The position numbers and the translations under genes are program-made. Shown here piece by piece: positions 23,901 through 31,899 of a stretch of DNA of 43,825 bases. How positions within the stretch are numbered: position 1 is the first letter of the stretch; every line of letters starts with the position of its first letter. This stretch comes from Priapulus caudatus (lineage: Eukaryota; Priapulida; Priapulimorpha; Priapulimorphida; Priapulidae), in assembly GCF_000485595.1 (NCBI RefSeq), contig NW_014577313.1, positions 1 to 43,825 of the forward strand. The letters run 5' to 3'. The notes beneath the pieces are model-generated. The model saw only the letters and a list, made by a program, of their open reading frames with translations, searched no databases and was not told the origin of the DNA.

Positions 23901-23979
23901 ATAGATACCAAACAAACACTGCATAGGTTTTGCATACCTCCGTGCTGCTGTTGCTCCCAGACGACGCCGTTTCGGAGAT
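11808..23979 (-). CDS. Transglutaminase (protein-glutamine gamma-glutamyltransferase), 17 exons
   Basis: This calcium-dependent enzyme joins glutamine to lysine side chains, cross-linking proteins in clotting, cuticle and matrix. Exons 5' to 3' on minus: 23979-23938, 23796-23657, 23378-23196, 21634-21562, 20521-20334, 19167-19049, 18780-18673, 18361-18178, 17365-17230, 16736-16633, 16236-16112, 15984-15867, 15757-15618, 15461-15311, 14087-13927, 12604-12468, 12144-11808 (stop). All phases agree, giving about 814 visible residues. An N-terminal beta-sandwich ([22 protein letters not shown]) precedes the core. The triad is C336 (YGQCWVFAG), H394 (NFHVWNESW) and D417 (AYDATPQE); the spacings of 58 and 23 equal human TGM2. 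W299 (GRW) matches the transition-state Trp. Two C-terminal beta-barrels follow. The last exon adds an acidic tail. Exon 1 has a good acceptor, so an upstream exon exists or translation starts at the Met in exon 2 (MADEAF). Confidence 0.95.
12145..12467 (-). other. Transglutaminase intron 16
   Basis: AT-rich intron between exons 16 and 17 (donor gtaaga, acceptor ctacag). The acceptor was chosen because it restores frame (HR then GQIAANKEV). The nearer AG six bases downstream does not. Nothing else is seen in it. Confidence 0.6.
12708..13421. mobile_element. Non-autonomous hAT-like element with 8-bp target duplication
   Basis: Both ends read TAGGGGTGCACCGG inward. They are flanked by gactcaag (12700-12707) and gactcaac (13422-13429), an 8-bp duplication with one mismatch. 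This and the YAGnG-type terminus are hAT hallmarks. Subterminal DNA at both ends carries several CCGGCCGGAAC-type motifs, which could be transposase-binding repeats. The 714-bp interior has no recognisable transposase. It sits in transglutaminase intron 15. Confidence 0.85.
13430..13926 (-). other. Remainder of transglutaminase intron 15
   Basis: The segment between the hAT-like element and exon 15 holds an ATT/TTA-rich stretch (about 13760-13910) close to the exon 15 donor. No exon is seen. Confidence 0.5.
14125..15135. repeat. 23-bp minisatellite in transglutaminase intron 14
   Basis: The unit AACAAGGGTGGTACAAGTGTGAC (period 23) is repeated about 40 times with point changes. It is most regular at 14750-14940, degenerate at 14280-14700, and a shorter variant (ggtgacatgagggtggtac) ends the array. 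Because 23 is not a multiple of 3 and the unit lacks stops on the minus strand, all three minus frames stay open for 170-190 codons. These His/Pro/Thr/Leu-rich frames are not genes. The flanking exons 14 and 15 are intact. Confidence 0.95.
16555..16582. repeat. (CA)n microsatellite in transglutaminase intron 10
   Basis: A pure CA run is preceded by a GCACGCACG tract, about 50 bases downstream (minus strand) of exon 10. Confidence 0.9.
17740..18072. mobile_element. Short terminal-inverted-repeat element in transglutaminase intron 8
   Basis: The ends read CAGGGTTCATAG (left) and CAGGGTTCGTAG (right, minus strand), 11 of 12 identical. The 333-bp interior is AT-rich and rich in ATAAG/CTTAT motifs facing both ways. 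The five bases GTCTC lie on both sides (17735-17739 and 18073-18077), a possible 5-bp target duplication. No coding remains. The superfamily is unresolved: the terminus looks hAT-like, but 5 bp is too short for hAT. Confidence 0.65.
18178..18361 (-). other. Transglutaminase exon 8, carrying the catalytic cysteine
   Basis: The exon starts [15 protein letters not shown] and ends in [14 protein letters not shown] plus one base of the next codon. It holds the nucleophilic Cys and the conserved Trp of GRW. The splice donor gtacgt leaves phase 1. The next exon restores [10 protein letters not shown], matching the standard core. Confidence 0.95.
19356..20275. repeat. 22-bp minisatellite in transglutaminase intron 5
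   Basis: The unit CAGCACACGTCACACCCGTCAC (period 22) is repeated about 40 times, with variants such as cagcataca and caagcctacg. It runs from near exon 6 (19167) to within about 60 bases of exon 5 (20334). Higher-order blocks recur, suggesting expansion by slippage or unequal exchange. Confidence 0.96.
20657..20950 (+). mobile_element. tRNA-derived SINE
   Basis: An RNA polymerase III promoter is visible: A box TGGCTCAATGGTAGAG (20666-20681) and B box GAGTTCAACTC (20708-20718), with tRNA-like GGCCGGGTCATACCA after it. A SINE body follows (AAAAAATGGTAC, then a GCACCGCC...GCGCCACATAGG segment and GAAGGATTTAACTT). The anticodon arm is not a good tRNA match and the body is about 290 bp, so this is a SINE, not a tRNA gene. 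It lies in transglutaminase intron 4. Confidence 0.8.
20951..21561 (-). other. Rest of transglutaminase intron 4
   Basis: AT-rich intron with a short TA run (about 21187-21203). I searched it for a further exon but none is needed: exon 4 ends phase 2 (HID plus AG) and exon 5 begins with G, giving R then [11 protein letters not shown], the expected Trp-containing strand. Confidence 0.6.
21706..21827 (-). repeat. Second copy of transglutaminase intron 3 start (direct repeat of 23081-23202)
   Basis: These 122 bases nearly match 23081-23202 in the same orientation and end exactly at the last few bases of exon 3 (CCTGTCAC). Immediately after, at 21828, a transposon-like terminus begins. It reads as the intron side of a second allele of exon 3. 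Confidence 0.8.
21828..22080. mobile_element. hAT-like transposon fragment at a breakpoint
   Basis: The fragment begins TAGTGTTGTCAATC directly after the octamer CCTGTCAC. It contains CGATCATCGGTT-type internal inverted motifs and a GTTGTCC-rich right part. Its right end, GAGCACT, abuts the inverted gene copy. Read on minus, that end begins AGTGCTCGAAAAT and may belong to a different element. No transposase frame is seen. Confidence 0.55.
22081..22779 (+). pseudogene. Inverted second copy of transglutaminase exons 2 and 3 (frame-broken)
   Basis: The plus strand here matches the minus strand of 23195-23909 almost base for base. It includes the exon 2 copy (about 22187-22322), the four CCAAT-type tandem units, and the exon 3 copy (about 22598-22778, [20 protein letters not shown]). 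It differs by several single-base indels in exons: near 22282 (GAGAAGCG for GAGAACGCG), at the exon 3 start, at GTCAGGCG for GTCAGCG, and at ACGTCGCC for ACGTTCGCC. As assembled it cannot be translated through. It may be a real inverted duplication, a second haplotype placed backwards next to the N gap, or low-quality sequence. Confidence 0.85.
22780..22999. mobile_element. Other end of the hAT-like element, running into the N gap
   Basis: It begins TAGTGATGTCAACG directly after GTGACAGG, the reverse complement of the octamer before 21828. The two termini match at 11 of the first 13 bases. The remaining 200 bases are AT-rich with a poly-A run (about 22877-22889) and no coding signal. Confidence 0.55.
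23000..23024. other. Assembly gap (25 N)
   Basis: A run of 25 N, a common default size for a gap of unknown length. It lies between the inverted copy and the intact exon 3. Confidence 0.99.
23521..23630. repeat. Four tandem ~27-bp units with CCAAT cores
   Basis: The unit GACCAATCAGGGGCCTCGTA (plus about 7 bases) occurs four times in transglutaminase intron 2, with alternating AGG/GGG variants. Each unit carries a CCAAT box. The mirrored copy at about 22354-22462 has the same four units on the other strand. Confidence 0.85.
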
Positions 23980-24482
23980 CTGAAACAGGGGAAAGCAGAA
24001 AAATATGTTCAACGTATCCAATAGGTGGCGCCACGATATTTATGTTGACTACATTTATGAATCTGTTAACGAATATTATTTTTTATAGAAAAGAAAAGAG
24101 CCTAATCCCCGGCTATCAAATTGATATATCAACTTTACCGATAACAGCATAAAACCTTTGTACTTTCCTGTTTAACCAGAAAGGATTAGACAGAAATTTG
24201 TTACTTAACTACATGATACTCCTTGTAAAAGGTTCATGTCAATTACAAGATTACTAATTCTAATTACAAGATCAGAATAGAAAAGTGGATTCAAAGAAGA
24301 CCACCTATGTTGAGTCAGTACAACATTAGAACGCCCACTATAATTTTTGCAAATCCGTATAATAAGCTATATAGCCAATTTTTGAAGTATTTCGTGAGAT
24401 TTTGCTATGTAAATAAAGCTGTACTCGAGCAGAAGGCTCGTGATTACAACAAGTAAACACTGGGCTAAAACAGATACAAAGA
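23980..24482. other. Upstream of transglutaminase exon 1
   Basis: A good polypyrimidine tract and acceptor (cccctgtttcag on minus) precede the exon at 23979-23938, so an untranslated or coding exon should lie further upstream. I could not identify it. The rest is AT-rich and featureless. Confidence 0.4.
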
Positions 24483-24617
24483 TAGCTCTAGAACTATAGC
24501 CCTTCGCTCCGCCCCAGGGCTGCATGAGCGAAGGGCTATAGTTCCTCCTTCCGATGGGTAGATTCTCCGGTATATCCCCCTCCTGCGGCGGAGCGAGGGG
24601 TATAATTCTAGAGCTAG
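24483..24617. mobile_element. 135-bp hAT-like MITE with exact 8-bp target duplication
   Basis: Inverted repeats of about 30 bases (left TAGCTCTAGAACTATAGCCC; right on minus TAGCTCTAGAATTATACCCC) continue into CGCTCCGCC on both arms. TACAAAGA flanks both sides (24475-24482 and 24618-24625) exactly. The core is a near-palindrome around GGGCTGCATGAGC. It has no coding capacity. Confidence 0.85.
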
Positions 24618-25002
24618 TACAAAGAGGCGTATGGTTGTGTATCTGTGCTGTGAATTTTAAACAAAGCAAATTGTTGATGATTTGGGCAGCCACGGTTTCC
24701 TAGCTTGTCAATATTTCCGTGAGTTTCTGCAGTGGCACTTGCAGTAACATTGTGTGATCTAGAGGAGTATTTGAACAGTGCATTAATGTGGAATTATTAT
24801 AATTAAGGGATATAAAGTACAGAAGCATTATAATTTGGTAATAAAATAAGTTTATTTATTTGTAAATTCACTGCTCGAATTACGAATTGTGTCACTTCAT
24901 TTTTGAAACCGTGTAAATGTGGCTGCAGGTTTTAGAGATAATCTGTAACCGCAGCACACAACATTACATGTAATACTAATAGACTAATAGTAATACCTAG
25001 TA
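24618..25002. other. AT-rich intergenic DNA
   Basis: This lies between two inverted-repeat elements in the divergent transglutaminase/NDUFAF6 interval. I see no exon or named regulatory site. Confidence 0.4.
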
Positions 25003-25413
25003 TACACCCATTGACAGTTCTGCGCCTATGTTCTGCGCCATTAGTTACGCATCTCCGCGAGAGCCCGGATGTGCGAGTAAACTCCACCATATTGTTTATC
25101 TCGATGCGTTATCTGCCTTGCATACGCAGGTCGCTCACCTTTGTGTCGAAGAACAGTGCACGTAGCAGGGAATAGAGCACCGATAATGGATGACCTGAGT
25201 GACATGACACTTGATACATTTAAATTATGGTCAATGCATGCTCTAAAAGTCTTTCTTAAGCCAATACGATCCGTTTGAGCAGCCCTTCATACTAGTACTA
25301 CACGTTAACGCCATTGTTCGCGCATTTTACTCGCGCTTTCTGGGACGGAAACTCCTCCTGACCTTTGACCTTAGGCTAAGCGCATGCGCAGTGTTAAACT
25401 GTCAACGGGTGTA
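25003..25413. mobile_element. Terminal-inverted-repeat element carrying a SAP-like N-terminal fragment
   Basis: The ends read TACACCCATTGACAGTTCTG (left) and TACACCCGTTGACAGTTTAA (right, minus strand), about 17 matching terminal bases. The interior is GC-richer than its surroundings. On plus, ATG at 25186 opens a 30-codon frame (to 25278) reading MDDLSDMT...LWSMHALKVFLK. To me this resembles the SAP-like N-terminus of proteins common in marine-invertebrate transposons. The frame then stops. The similarity comes from recall, not a search. Confidence 0.55.
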
Positions 25414-26095
25414 TTAGTACTCAGGCTATTGCACAGCCACAAGTTCAGAGTGCACTGTTACTGCGTTAGGTACGGTAATCACCGTAATGCACGCCAAATA
25501 CGTATAGATTAAATTGGGGTATCATATATTATTCTAGCTGTGAAAAAATTTGAGGAATTTGCAAGATAAAAGAGTTCGTTTAATTGTAACTTAAACAGTC
25601 TTGAAATACTAAATATATGACCGTATATCATTGGATCTAGTTGCAGTAGTGGCGCAGTGACCATGCCGACAAGACCTTTTTATTTGACACGTTTCTGCAC
25701 TATAGAGAGACACTTACTCGGCTGTATCCGACCCTGACGCTACTCTTGCCCGGACCCTGGGGCTTCTTCTCACCATGTTCAATGTTTTATCATGCAAAGC
25801 AGCTTATATAGACAAAAATTAGGTTCGTGAATTTGTGCAGTCCCTACAAACTTTCAAAACAGGCCTGTTTCCCTCACTTGATTGTCGAACAGTACGGATA
25901 GAATTGTTGTTTATGATATTTATTTATTACTTTTATAATTAATAATAATTTTAGATAGTATAAACTTAATTATGAAATATATATCTATTTGCAAAAATAG
26001 TAATAGAATTTAAAAGTCCTAATGTAAAGTTAATAAATCATGTATTACGTACACAATGCGTACACGCGATGTATACTTGTTTTACGCATTTCAGC
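25414..26095. other. NDUFAF6 5' flank
   Basis: AT-rich DNA upstream of the NDUFAF6 start at 26096. It should contain the NDUFAF6 promoter, but I see no clear core-promoter motif. Confidence 0.35.
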
Positions 26096-29000
26096 ATGTC
26101 AGCCACCATGAAATTAGTGCATCGAAGCTCAAAATGTTTAGGCAAACATGGAATTACACGCATTTTCCAACGATTTTACGCGTCACAAACAAAGAAAACG
26201 TCAACGGATTACTGTATAGATATCGTCAGGTATGACTAGATGCGTCGTCGTATTTATGTGAGCTAAATATACTTTTGACTTTCAGTATTTTGATTTAAAA
26301 TTTGTCCTATTTCACTAAATTATTAGGATTAGCCATTTAGGCAGTGTTAGGGGCATGTCAATTAATTAATACGAGTAAATGTCAATGTGAAGTCTTACGT
26401 TCTCACTTTGTCACGGGGTTTTTCAATCACATGAAATGTCTATGGCCAGGGCATTATGTATTTCTCGTGCATTTCACAAATATAAACAGGAATAAAAATT
26501 ATTTGCAAAAACGTGTTTGTGGCATTGTGGCATGGCAATTTTGCTGGTGCGACATGATCGCCATGCAGGTCTCAAAATCTTGTTTATACTACTACTAGTA
26601 CTAGTTTAAAATCATCAAAATGAACTAATATGTGGGATTTTGCGTGTATATGACTATACTCTATAGTAATAGTATATATATGTTGCGCACAATCTTCCAA
26701 TCTGCGCTATTTCAAGATCGTGTAGCGCTATCTACCGATCGGCAGACAGCGCGGCAATCTCGAGATTGCGCTGCGCAATCTCGATCAGCAGCATCCTTGC
26801 ACAGTCTAAAATATAAACTCCTCTTCTAAAATCTGAAGTAGGAATATAGTTTTTTCAATAGAGTAGAAAACGTTTGGACCGTATATTTTAGTTTGTTTCA
26901 TGTACCTGTGGAGTCTTGCGCAATCTCAAGATTGCCGCGCAATTTCAAGATTTTAAGAATGTGCAGCGAAGATTGCCCGTAATATATAGATTATCATTAT
27001 TATCATATTTATCAAAGCATTTATTGAGTACATGCCCCCTTACCTCACTGATACCTAACTAGTAGCAATAATTAATAGTGTAAAATTTCTAATAAAAGTC
27101 AGTTTAGTCTGGTTAAAGCATCAAGGGTTACACCGAGGCGGTAGAACTAATCTGGTCTGCGTTCACATCTGCTTCTGTTCAGTGTGTAGGTGATTACATT
27201 TTACATTACAACTAAAATTGCAGGAGATCCGACTATGAGGGATTTCTCTGTACTCTTCTGTTACCAGAGCATGGCAGAACATCTGCCATGGCAATCCGAG
27301 CCTTCAATGTGGAGATTGCACAGGTGCGAAAATATCTGCGTGCTGTGTTTGCGGTAAACGATCCCATTTTAAATTTACGTTAATCATTTGTTATCCTGTC
27401 ATTTTCCCCTTCATTTATTGTATTTACATGCCTGTCTGCCCATTAATCCATCCACCCAATTGTCTATCTATCCAATCATCCATCTATCCATCCTTCCATC
27501 CATGATCCATCCATCCATCTAAAAGTTATCGTGTTGCAATAGTTTAGTCAAAGATGTATCTCCTTAACATGTTATTTATGTCTTTGCTTCATTGTAGGTA
27601 CAAGACACAGTAACAAACAAACAAATTGGTCTGATGAGGTTGCAATTCTGGAAAGATTCATTAGACCAGTTATACAAGGAAGCAGCACCCAAGCAACCTG
27701 TTGCAATGGAACTAGGGAGGGTAAGCAATTATCTGTTGCTCTCATGTTCATGCTCCACAAAAGACCTAACCGAATTAAATTGATACATTTTTGAATATAA
27801 TAACAGTGCAATATGAACTAACAATGTGTTGCCATACATTAGTATAGAGTTATAACTATGCTATAATTATTATGTAATAAGTGTTTTCAAATAGGCAAGC
27901 AAGGGCGTGTGACTTACATTCATGTTGTCTTTCATTCAAGGCAATTCACTCAAAAAATTTGTCCAGGCGCTGGCTCACAAAACTCATAGAAGCTCGGGTA
28001 AGAATTACATTTTTATCCGAATTTTTCTAGGTTTCCAATATTATCATTACTATTACTTCACTTGTTTGTGACTACAAGACACACATGTTCTGCTATAGAC
28101 AGGTTCTCATTATCGTTTGTCAGGAGAGGAGTCTGGAGGAAAAGGCACCGATGACAGTCAAAGCTGTGGAGGAATATGCAGACTGTACATCGTCTGCCGT
28201 TATGTTCCTGGTGCTGGAAAGTGTCGGTGTGTAGACATGTCTGTGTATCTTAATATCGGTCAAATCTGCACATCATACCATATATATCGTATCCATCTAA
28301 TCACTTTCTTACATTGTGTTATCTGGAGTCAAGATAATAACACAAGAGTTACACACCCGATTCCCGCATTTTTAACCGATTTTTCTCATCAAAATTTGCC
28401 ACCAATAAAGAAGCAAGTGTATACGTTCCTCAGCTTATTATGACCACTAATTACTCACCTTCGTGGTACTGATATTCGTTTACATATATTTGCTAGCGTA
28501 TTGCTGTAAATCGTAATCTTGCACGAGCTGAATTCGCACAATTTACCGCTATTGTGTAGAGGTGTTAAGCCAAAATTTGAAGCTATAGTGGCGCCAATAT
28601 TTAGCAACGGACTGTTTCCAAATCATTCGTGCCCCGATAGGGGTTTAATGTACTTGATTACCTGCGCATGCGTAATGTTATACTTACTGCAAACTACTAC
28701 AGAGAATATTGTTATTATTGTATTATTACTTTATATTAAAGTAATAATACAATAATAACAATATTCTCTGTAGTAGCTTGCAGTAAGTATAATATTACGC
28801 ATGCGCAGGTAATCAAGTACATTAAACCCCTATCGGGGCACGAATCATTGTATGTCAATTTCTTGTGTTGCGATCATAATAACTGAGCACGTCTCGCGGT
28901 TCCTCACGAGATCAAAATTCGAAATTTAGATTGTCTCTCAACCCTATCGGGGCACGAATGATTTGGAAACAGTCCGTTGCTAAATATTGGTGCCATTATA

Positions 29001-30911
29001 GCTTCAAATTTTGGCTTAACACCTCTACACAATAGCGGTAAATTGTGCGAATTAAGCTCGAGCAAGATTACGATTTACAGCAATACGCTAGCAAATATGT
29101 GTAAATGAATATCAGTACCATGAAGGTAATTGATTAGTGGTCATAATAAGCTGAGGAACGTATACACTTGCCTCTTTATTGGTGGCAAATTTTGATGAGA
29201 AAAATCAGTTAAAAATGTGGGAATCGGGTGTGTAACTCTTGTTATTATTTACTCTTGGTTAGAGTGCATAACAGTTAACAGAAATTTTTTTTATCATAAC
29301 ACATTGAAAGGTGTCAGTAGTGGAGAGTAGTGCAGGTTTTATAGCTGTTGCTCAATTAGTTGCATATAGATATTGAAATGGTACTTACTATAGTTGTAAA
29401 TCTGAAATGTTTGCACTTGCAGGAATCAGGGATGTGCATGCAGATCATGCTGCCAGTCATCTCGGCAAAGCTCTGGGATTTACTACTCTGCTACGGGCGA
29501 CACCTTACCATGCATCCTTACGTAAACTAAATCTACCGGTTGAGGTGTTAGCAAAGGTGAAAAACTATTCTGAAACCTCTTAGTTTTTTAGCTCAAGAAA
29601 CGTTTGACCCACATGTTTAAAATTGCATATAGTTGTTACCCTTATGGGAGAGGTTTGCACGTCCTATTTTAGAGCACGCCAGTCGACCTACTTTCGAGCC
29701 ACGTCCACTTTTTGGCAAAAATTGAAATGGCCATCTAGATTAATTAGATTTTGTTAAATTTTGGTATATGAATGTGTAAGGCTAGCCCCAAAACAGTTGT
29801 TACTCCTATGGGAGAGATAACAACGTCCTATTACGTGAATTTTGTCTAACTGGTCAACAACTCTACAATCATACCTAAATACGTGTAATATTGTGTTTTA
29901 GATTCTTCGTTACAGTAATTTGACTGGAATATTTTATTGTTTTTATTTGTGCGATATTCGAAAACCAAAATCACGATCATTTAGGCGTAGCGCTATCTCT
30001 CGTCAAAATTTCAGACTTTCAGATCTGAAACATTTATTTTCGCATCAAAACTTATGCATATATCATTATCAAGAGTATATAATGGGAGATATGCTATATA
30101 ATGGGAGTTCTCCCATATATACTCTTGCTTTATATATCCCCTCTCCCTCTTCTATCACACCCAAGGTGAGCTAGTGTCATTGACACTTTTATTTCATGAA
30201 ATGGTATATACTGTAAGCCATTGGTGAAATGCAGTAAGCTTCCACATCTTGGGCACATTTGTTCCAACGTGGGTGTATTTGTTTATAGCTTTTGTTATTG
30301 ATGTTCCTTTAGCATAAAGTATCAGAAGAGCAGGTGTATAGAGGGAGCCAGGAGCAGGAAATGAAAGATGCAGTATTTGAGCTCGCCAGCCTAGCACACC
30401 AGCACCTAGATAAAGTATTATTATTATTGTTATTATTATTATTATGTATACTTCATTATTTGCCACTCAACTAGAGCATGCTACAGTAATAAAATTCGTA
30501 TAACGAAGAGTGCTACTGAAGAGCACTTAAGAAATAAATGTAAGCTAAAAGTAGGTGTTTTGGCAGTGTCACTTTCACAACCATTTATGCTCGAGTGCCG
30601 AATTTAGCCCCAGAAAAAAAGGTCTCCGTTATTTGTGGCTCTTAGACCTCCGATTGCTGTTCCCTTTCTATAAAAGGCACCTCGTCTGTCAGCATCGTTG
30701 ATGGATTGTCTCTTTTCCCTATTAGGCTCGCTCATTAAGTTCGAGTCTGCCACGACCGGCGCTGTCCGTGTTTCTGCCAGCCCTCGTCTGTGATAACTAC
30801 CTGACTGGCCTACAGAGGGCGCACTTCAACGTGTTTGATGCAAAGCTGCAGCAGAAAGCCCACCTACTTCCAGCAAAGCTCTGGTGGAAAAAACTCAGAG
30901 GGACTTACTAG
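26096..30911 (+). CDS. NDUFAF6: NADH dehydrogenase complex I assembly factor 6, 8 exons
   Basis: NDUFAF6 is a mitochondrial squalene/phytoene-synthase-fold protein needed to build complex I, at the step where ND1 joins. Exons: 26096-26229, 27224-27323, 27598-27720, 27941-27997, 28124-28226, 29423-29556, 30313-30414, 30726-30911 (TAG). All phases join and give 312 residues (human about 333). The first exon is rich in Arg, Lys and Ser ([20 protein letters not shown]), as in a mitochondrial presequence. Diagnostic stretches are [66 protein letters not shown] and the C-terminus [17 protein letters not shown]. The position where active synthases have a catalytic RD after the last helix reads LLRATPYH, as in other NDUFAF6 proteins, fitting a non-catalytic role. 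A second in-frame Met (26108) could also start translation. Introns 1 and 5 carry inverted-repeat elements. Confidence 0.95.
26690..26985. repeat. Cluster of inverted GCGCAATCT/AGATTGCGC repeats in NDUFAF6 intron 1
   Basis: The left part (26690-26790) and right part (26915-26985) carry GCGCGGCAATCTCGAGATTG-type blocks on opposite strands, separated by an AT-rich spacer. Within the left part CGCAATCTCGAGATTGCG-like sequence is itself palindromic. This looks like an inverted-repeat transposon, but the exact ends and a target duplication are not clear. Confidence 0.55.
27440..27520. repeat. (TCCA)n/(TCTA)n microsatellite in NDUFAF6 intron 2
   Basis: Imperfect CCATCCATCTATCCAT units lie about 80 bases before exon 3. 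Confidence 0.85.
28334..29248. mobile_element. Long fold-back (palindromic) element in NDUFAF6 intron 5
   Basis: The left arm (28334 to about 28736) is the reverse complement of the right arm (about 28738 to 29248) at roughly 90% or better by eye. The arms meet almost without spacer at TTACTTTATATTAAAGTAA. The arms start ATAATAACACAAGAGTTACA and end in the mirror of it. The right arm contains an extra 100 bases or so (about 28850-28950), bordered by a repeated CCTATCGGGGCACGAAT. There is no coding capacity, and open frames across it are incidental. No target duplication could be fixed. Confidence 0.9.
29557..30312 (+). other. NDUFAF6 intron 6
   Basis: AT-rich intron with two copies of a GTTGTTACYCYTATGGGAGA block (about 29632 and 29797) and a small hairpin near 30069-30125 (AAGAGTATATAATGGGAGA and its mirror). 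No exon is needed by the splice phases. Confidence 0.5.
30416..30443. repeat. (TTA)n microsatellite at the NDUFAF6 exon 7 donor
   Basis: The TTA run begins inside the donor sequence (gtatta) right after exon 7, so repeat-length change could affect the splice site. Confidence 0.85.
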
Positions 30912-31125
30912 TCGCGTTTGTGAATGCCATAGAATTTAGACTGTATTATATGTATCGTACAAGAGAAATTACTGCATGCAGGAGCTGTCAACGAGTCAGA
31001 ACATAGTAGTAGCTGTGATAACATTGTTTCCATTGTTTGAAGTGCCATAGTAGTAATATAATTATGTATGCATTTATAGCCATGATCTTTCCTATTTTTT
31101 GTTGCTATACGGAAACTTTTCATTA

Positions 31126-31388
31126 GGCCAAAACAAAATATAGGTGTGGTTACCGTTTCATGCCGAAAAAAAATAGGGTAGGTAGGTAGGGAAAACATTT
31201 TATTTTATTGAAACATTTTATTTACGAACCATGTCCGAAGGATGTGCGTTGTGCCTTTTGAAGCAGGAACTCTACAATTTTTTTTTTTTTTTTACTTTAA
31301 AGAAAATTGACAATAAAATGTTTAGGGTCGCTGGGAATAAATAGGGTCGGTCGGGAAACCGTAACCACACCTATATTTTGTTTTGGCC
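31126..31388. mobile_element. PIF/Harbinger-like MITE with TTA target duplication
   Basis: The ends read GGCCAAAACAAAATATAGGT on both strands, continuing through GTGGTTACSGTTTC, over 30 bases of inverted repeat. TTA flanks both sides (31123-31125 and 31389-31391), the target duplication typical of PIF/Harbinger. The 263-bp element has no transposase. It begins about 215 bases past the NDUFAF6 stop, so it may lie in the 3' UTR. It contains AATAAA-type hexamers near 31310 and 31337. Confidence 0.85.
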
Positions 31389-31899
31389 TTATCAAACTCT
31401 ACACGGTTTCTGATCAGGAATAGCATTTCATATAGTATAGTACAGGTTATGTAATTATTAATTTTACATTTATTATCTTTATCATGCAGACAACATTTAG
31501 TTATTAGCTTATATAAATGTATACAATTAAGCTATCACGATTCATCCCTATTAACTACGTATTTTAAAAGTATAGGAAGGCAATAGTAATGTATAGACGG
31601 AAATTCCAAAAGACTCCGAGGTTCTTGTGTGCCAGTAGCGAAAGAGTACTCAGTTATTGAAGAAATCATGACAATGTGCCCCTCCAGGAAATACGCAAGG
31701 ACAGGAAATACAGGAGTCACATGACTGCAGCCAAGCAGAACATTCACTGAACTGCATTCTGAACCAACAGACACTGATGTAGAACAGCATGCAGCTATCC
31801 TGAGCATGGTGGCAAGGCGTGGCATTCCAAAATAACATATTGTGATAGGTTTGCTGAGTATGGCCTTTTCTTTGAATGCATAATATCAACAGTATAGCA
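31389..31899. other. Convergent intergenic DNA between NDUFAF6 and MRPL39
   Basis: No gene is recognised. Open frames on the minus strand at 31535-31889 have no family I know and overlap each other. Confidence 0.4.

Noticed and set aside
25139-25214. Transglutaminase first exon (ATG at 25214 on minus, donor gtgagc at 25138)
   Set aside because: It leaves phase 1, but the next exon needs phase 2, and the stretch lies inside a transposon-like element.
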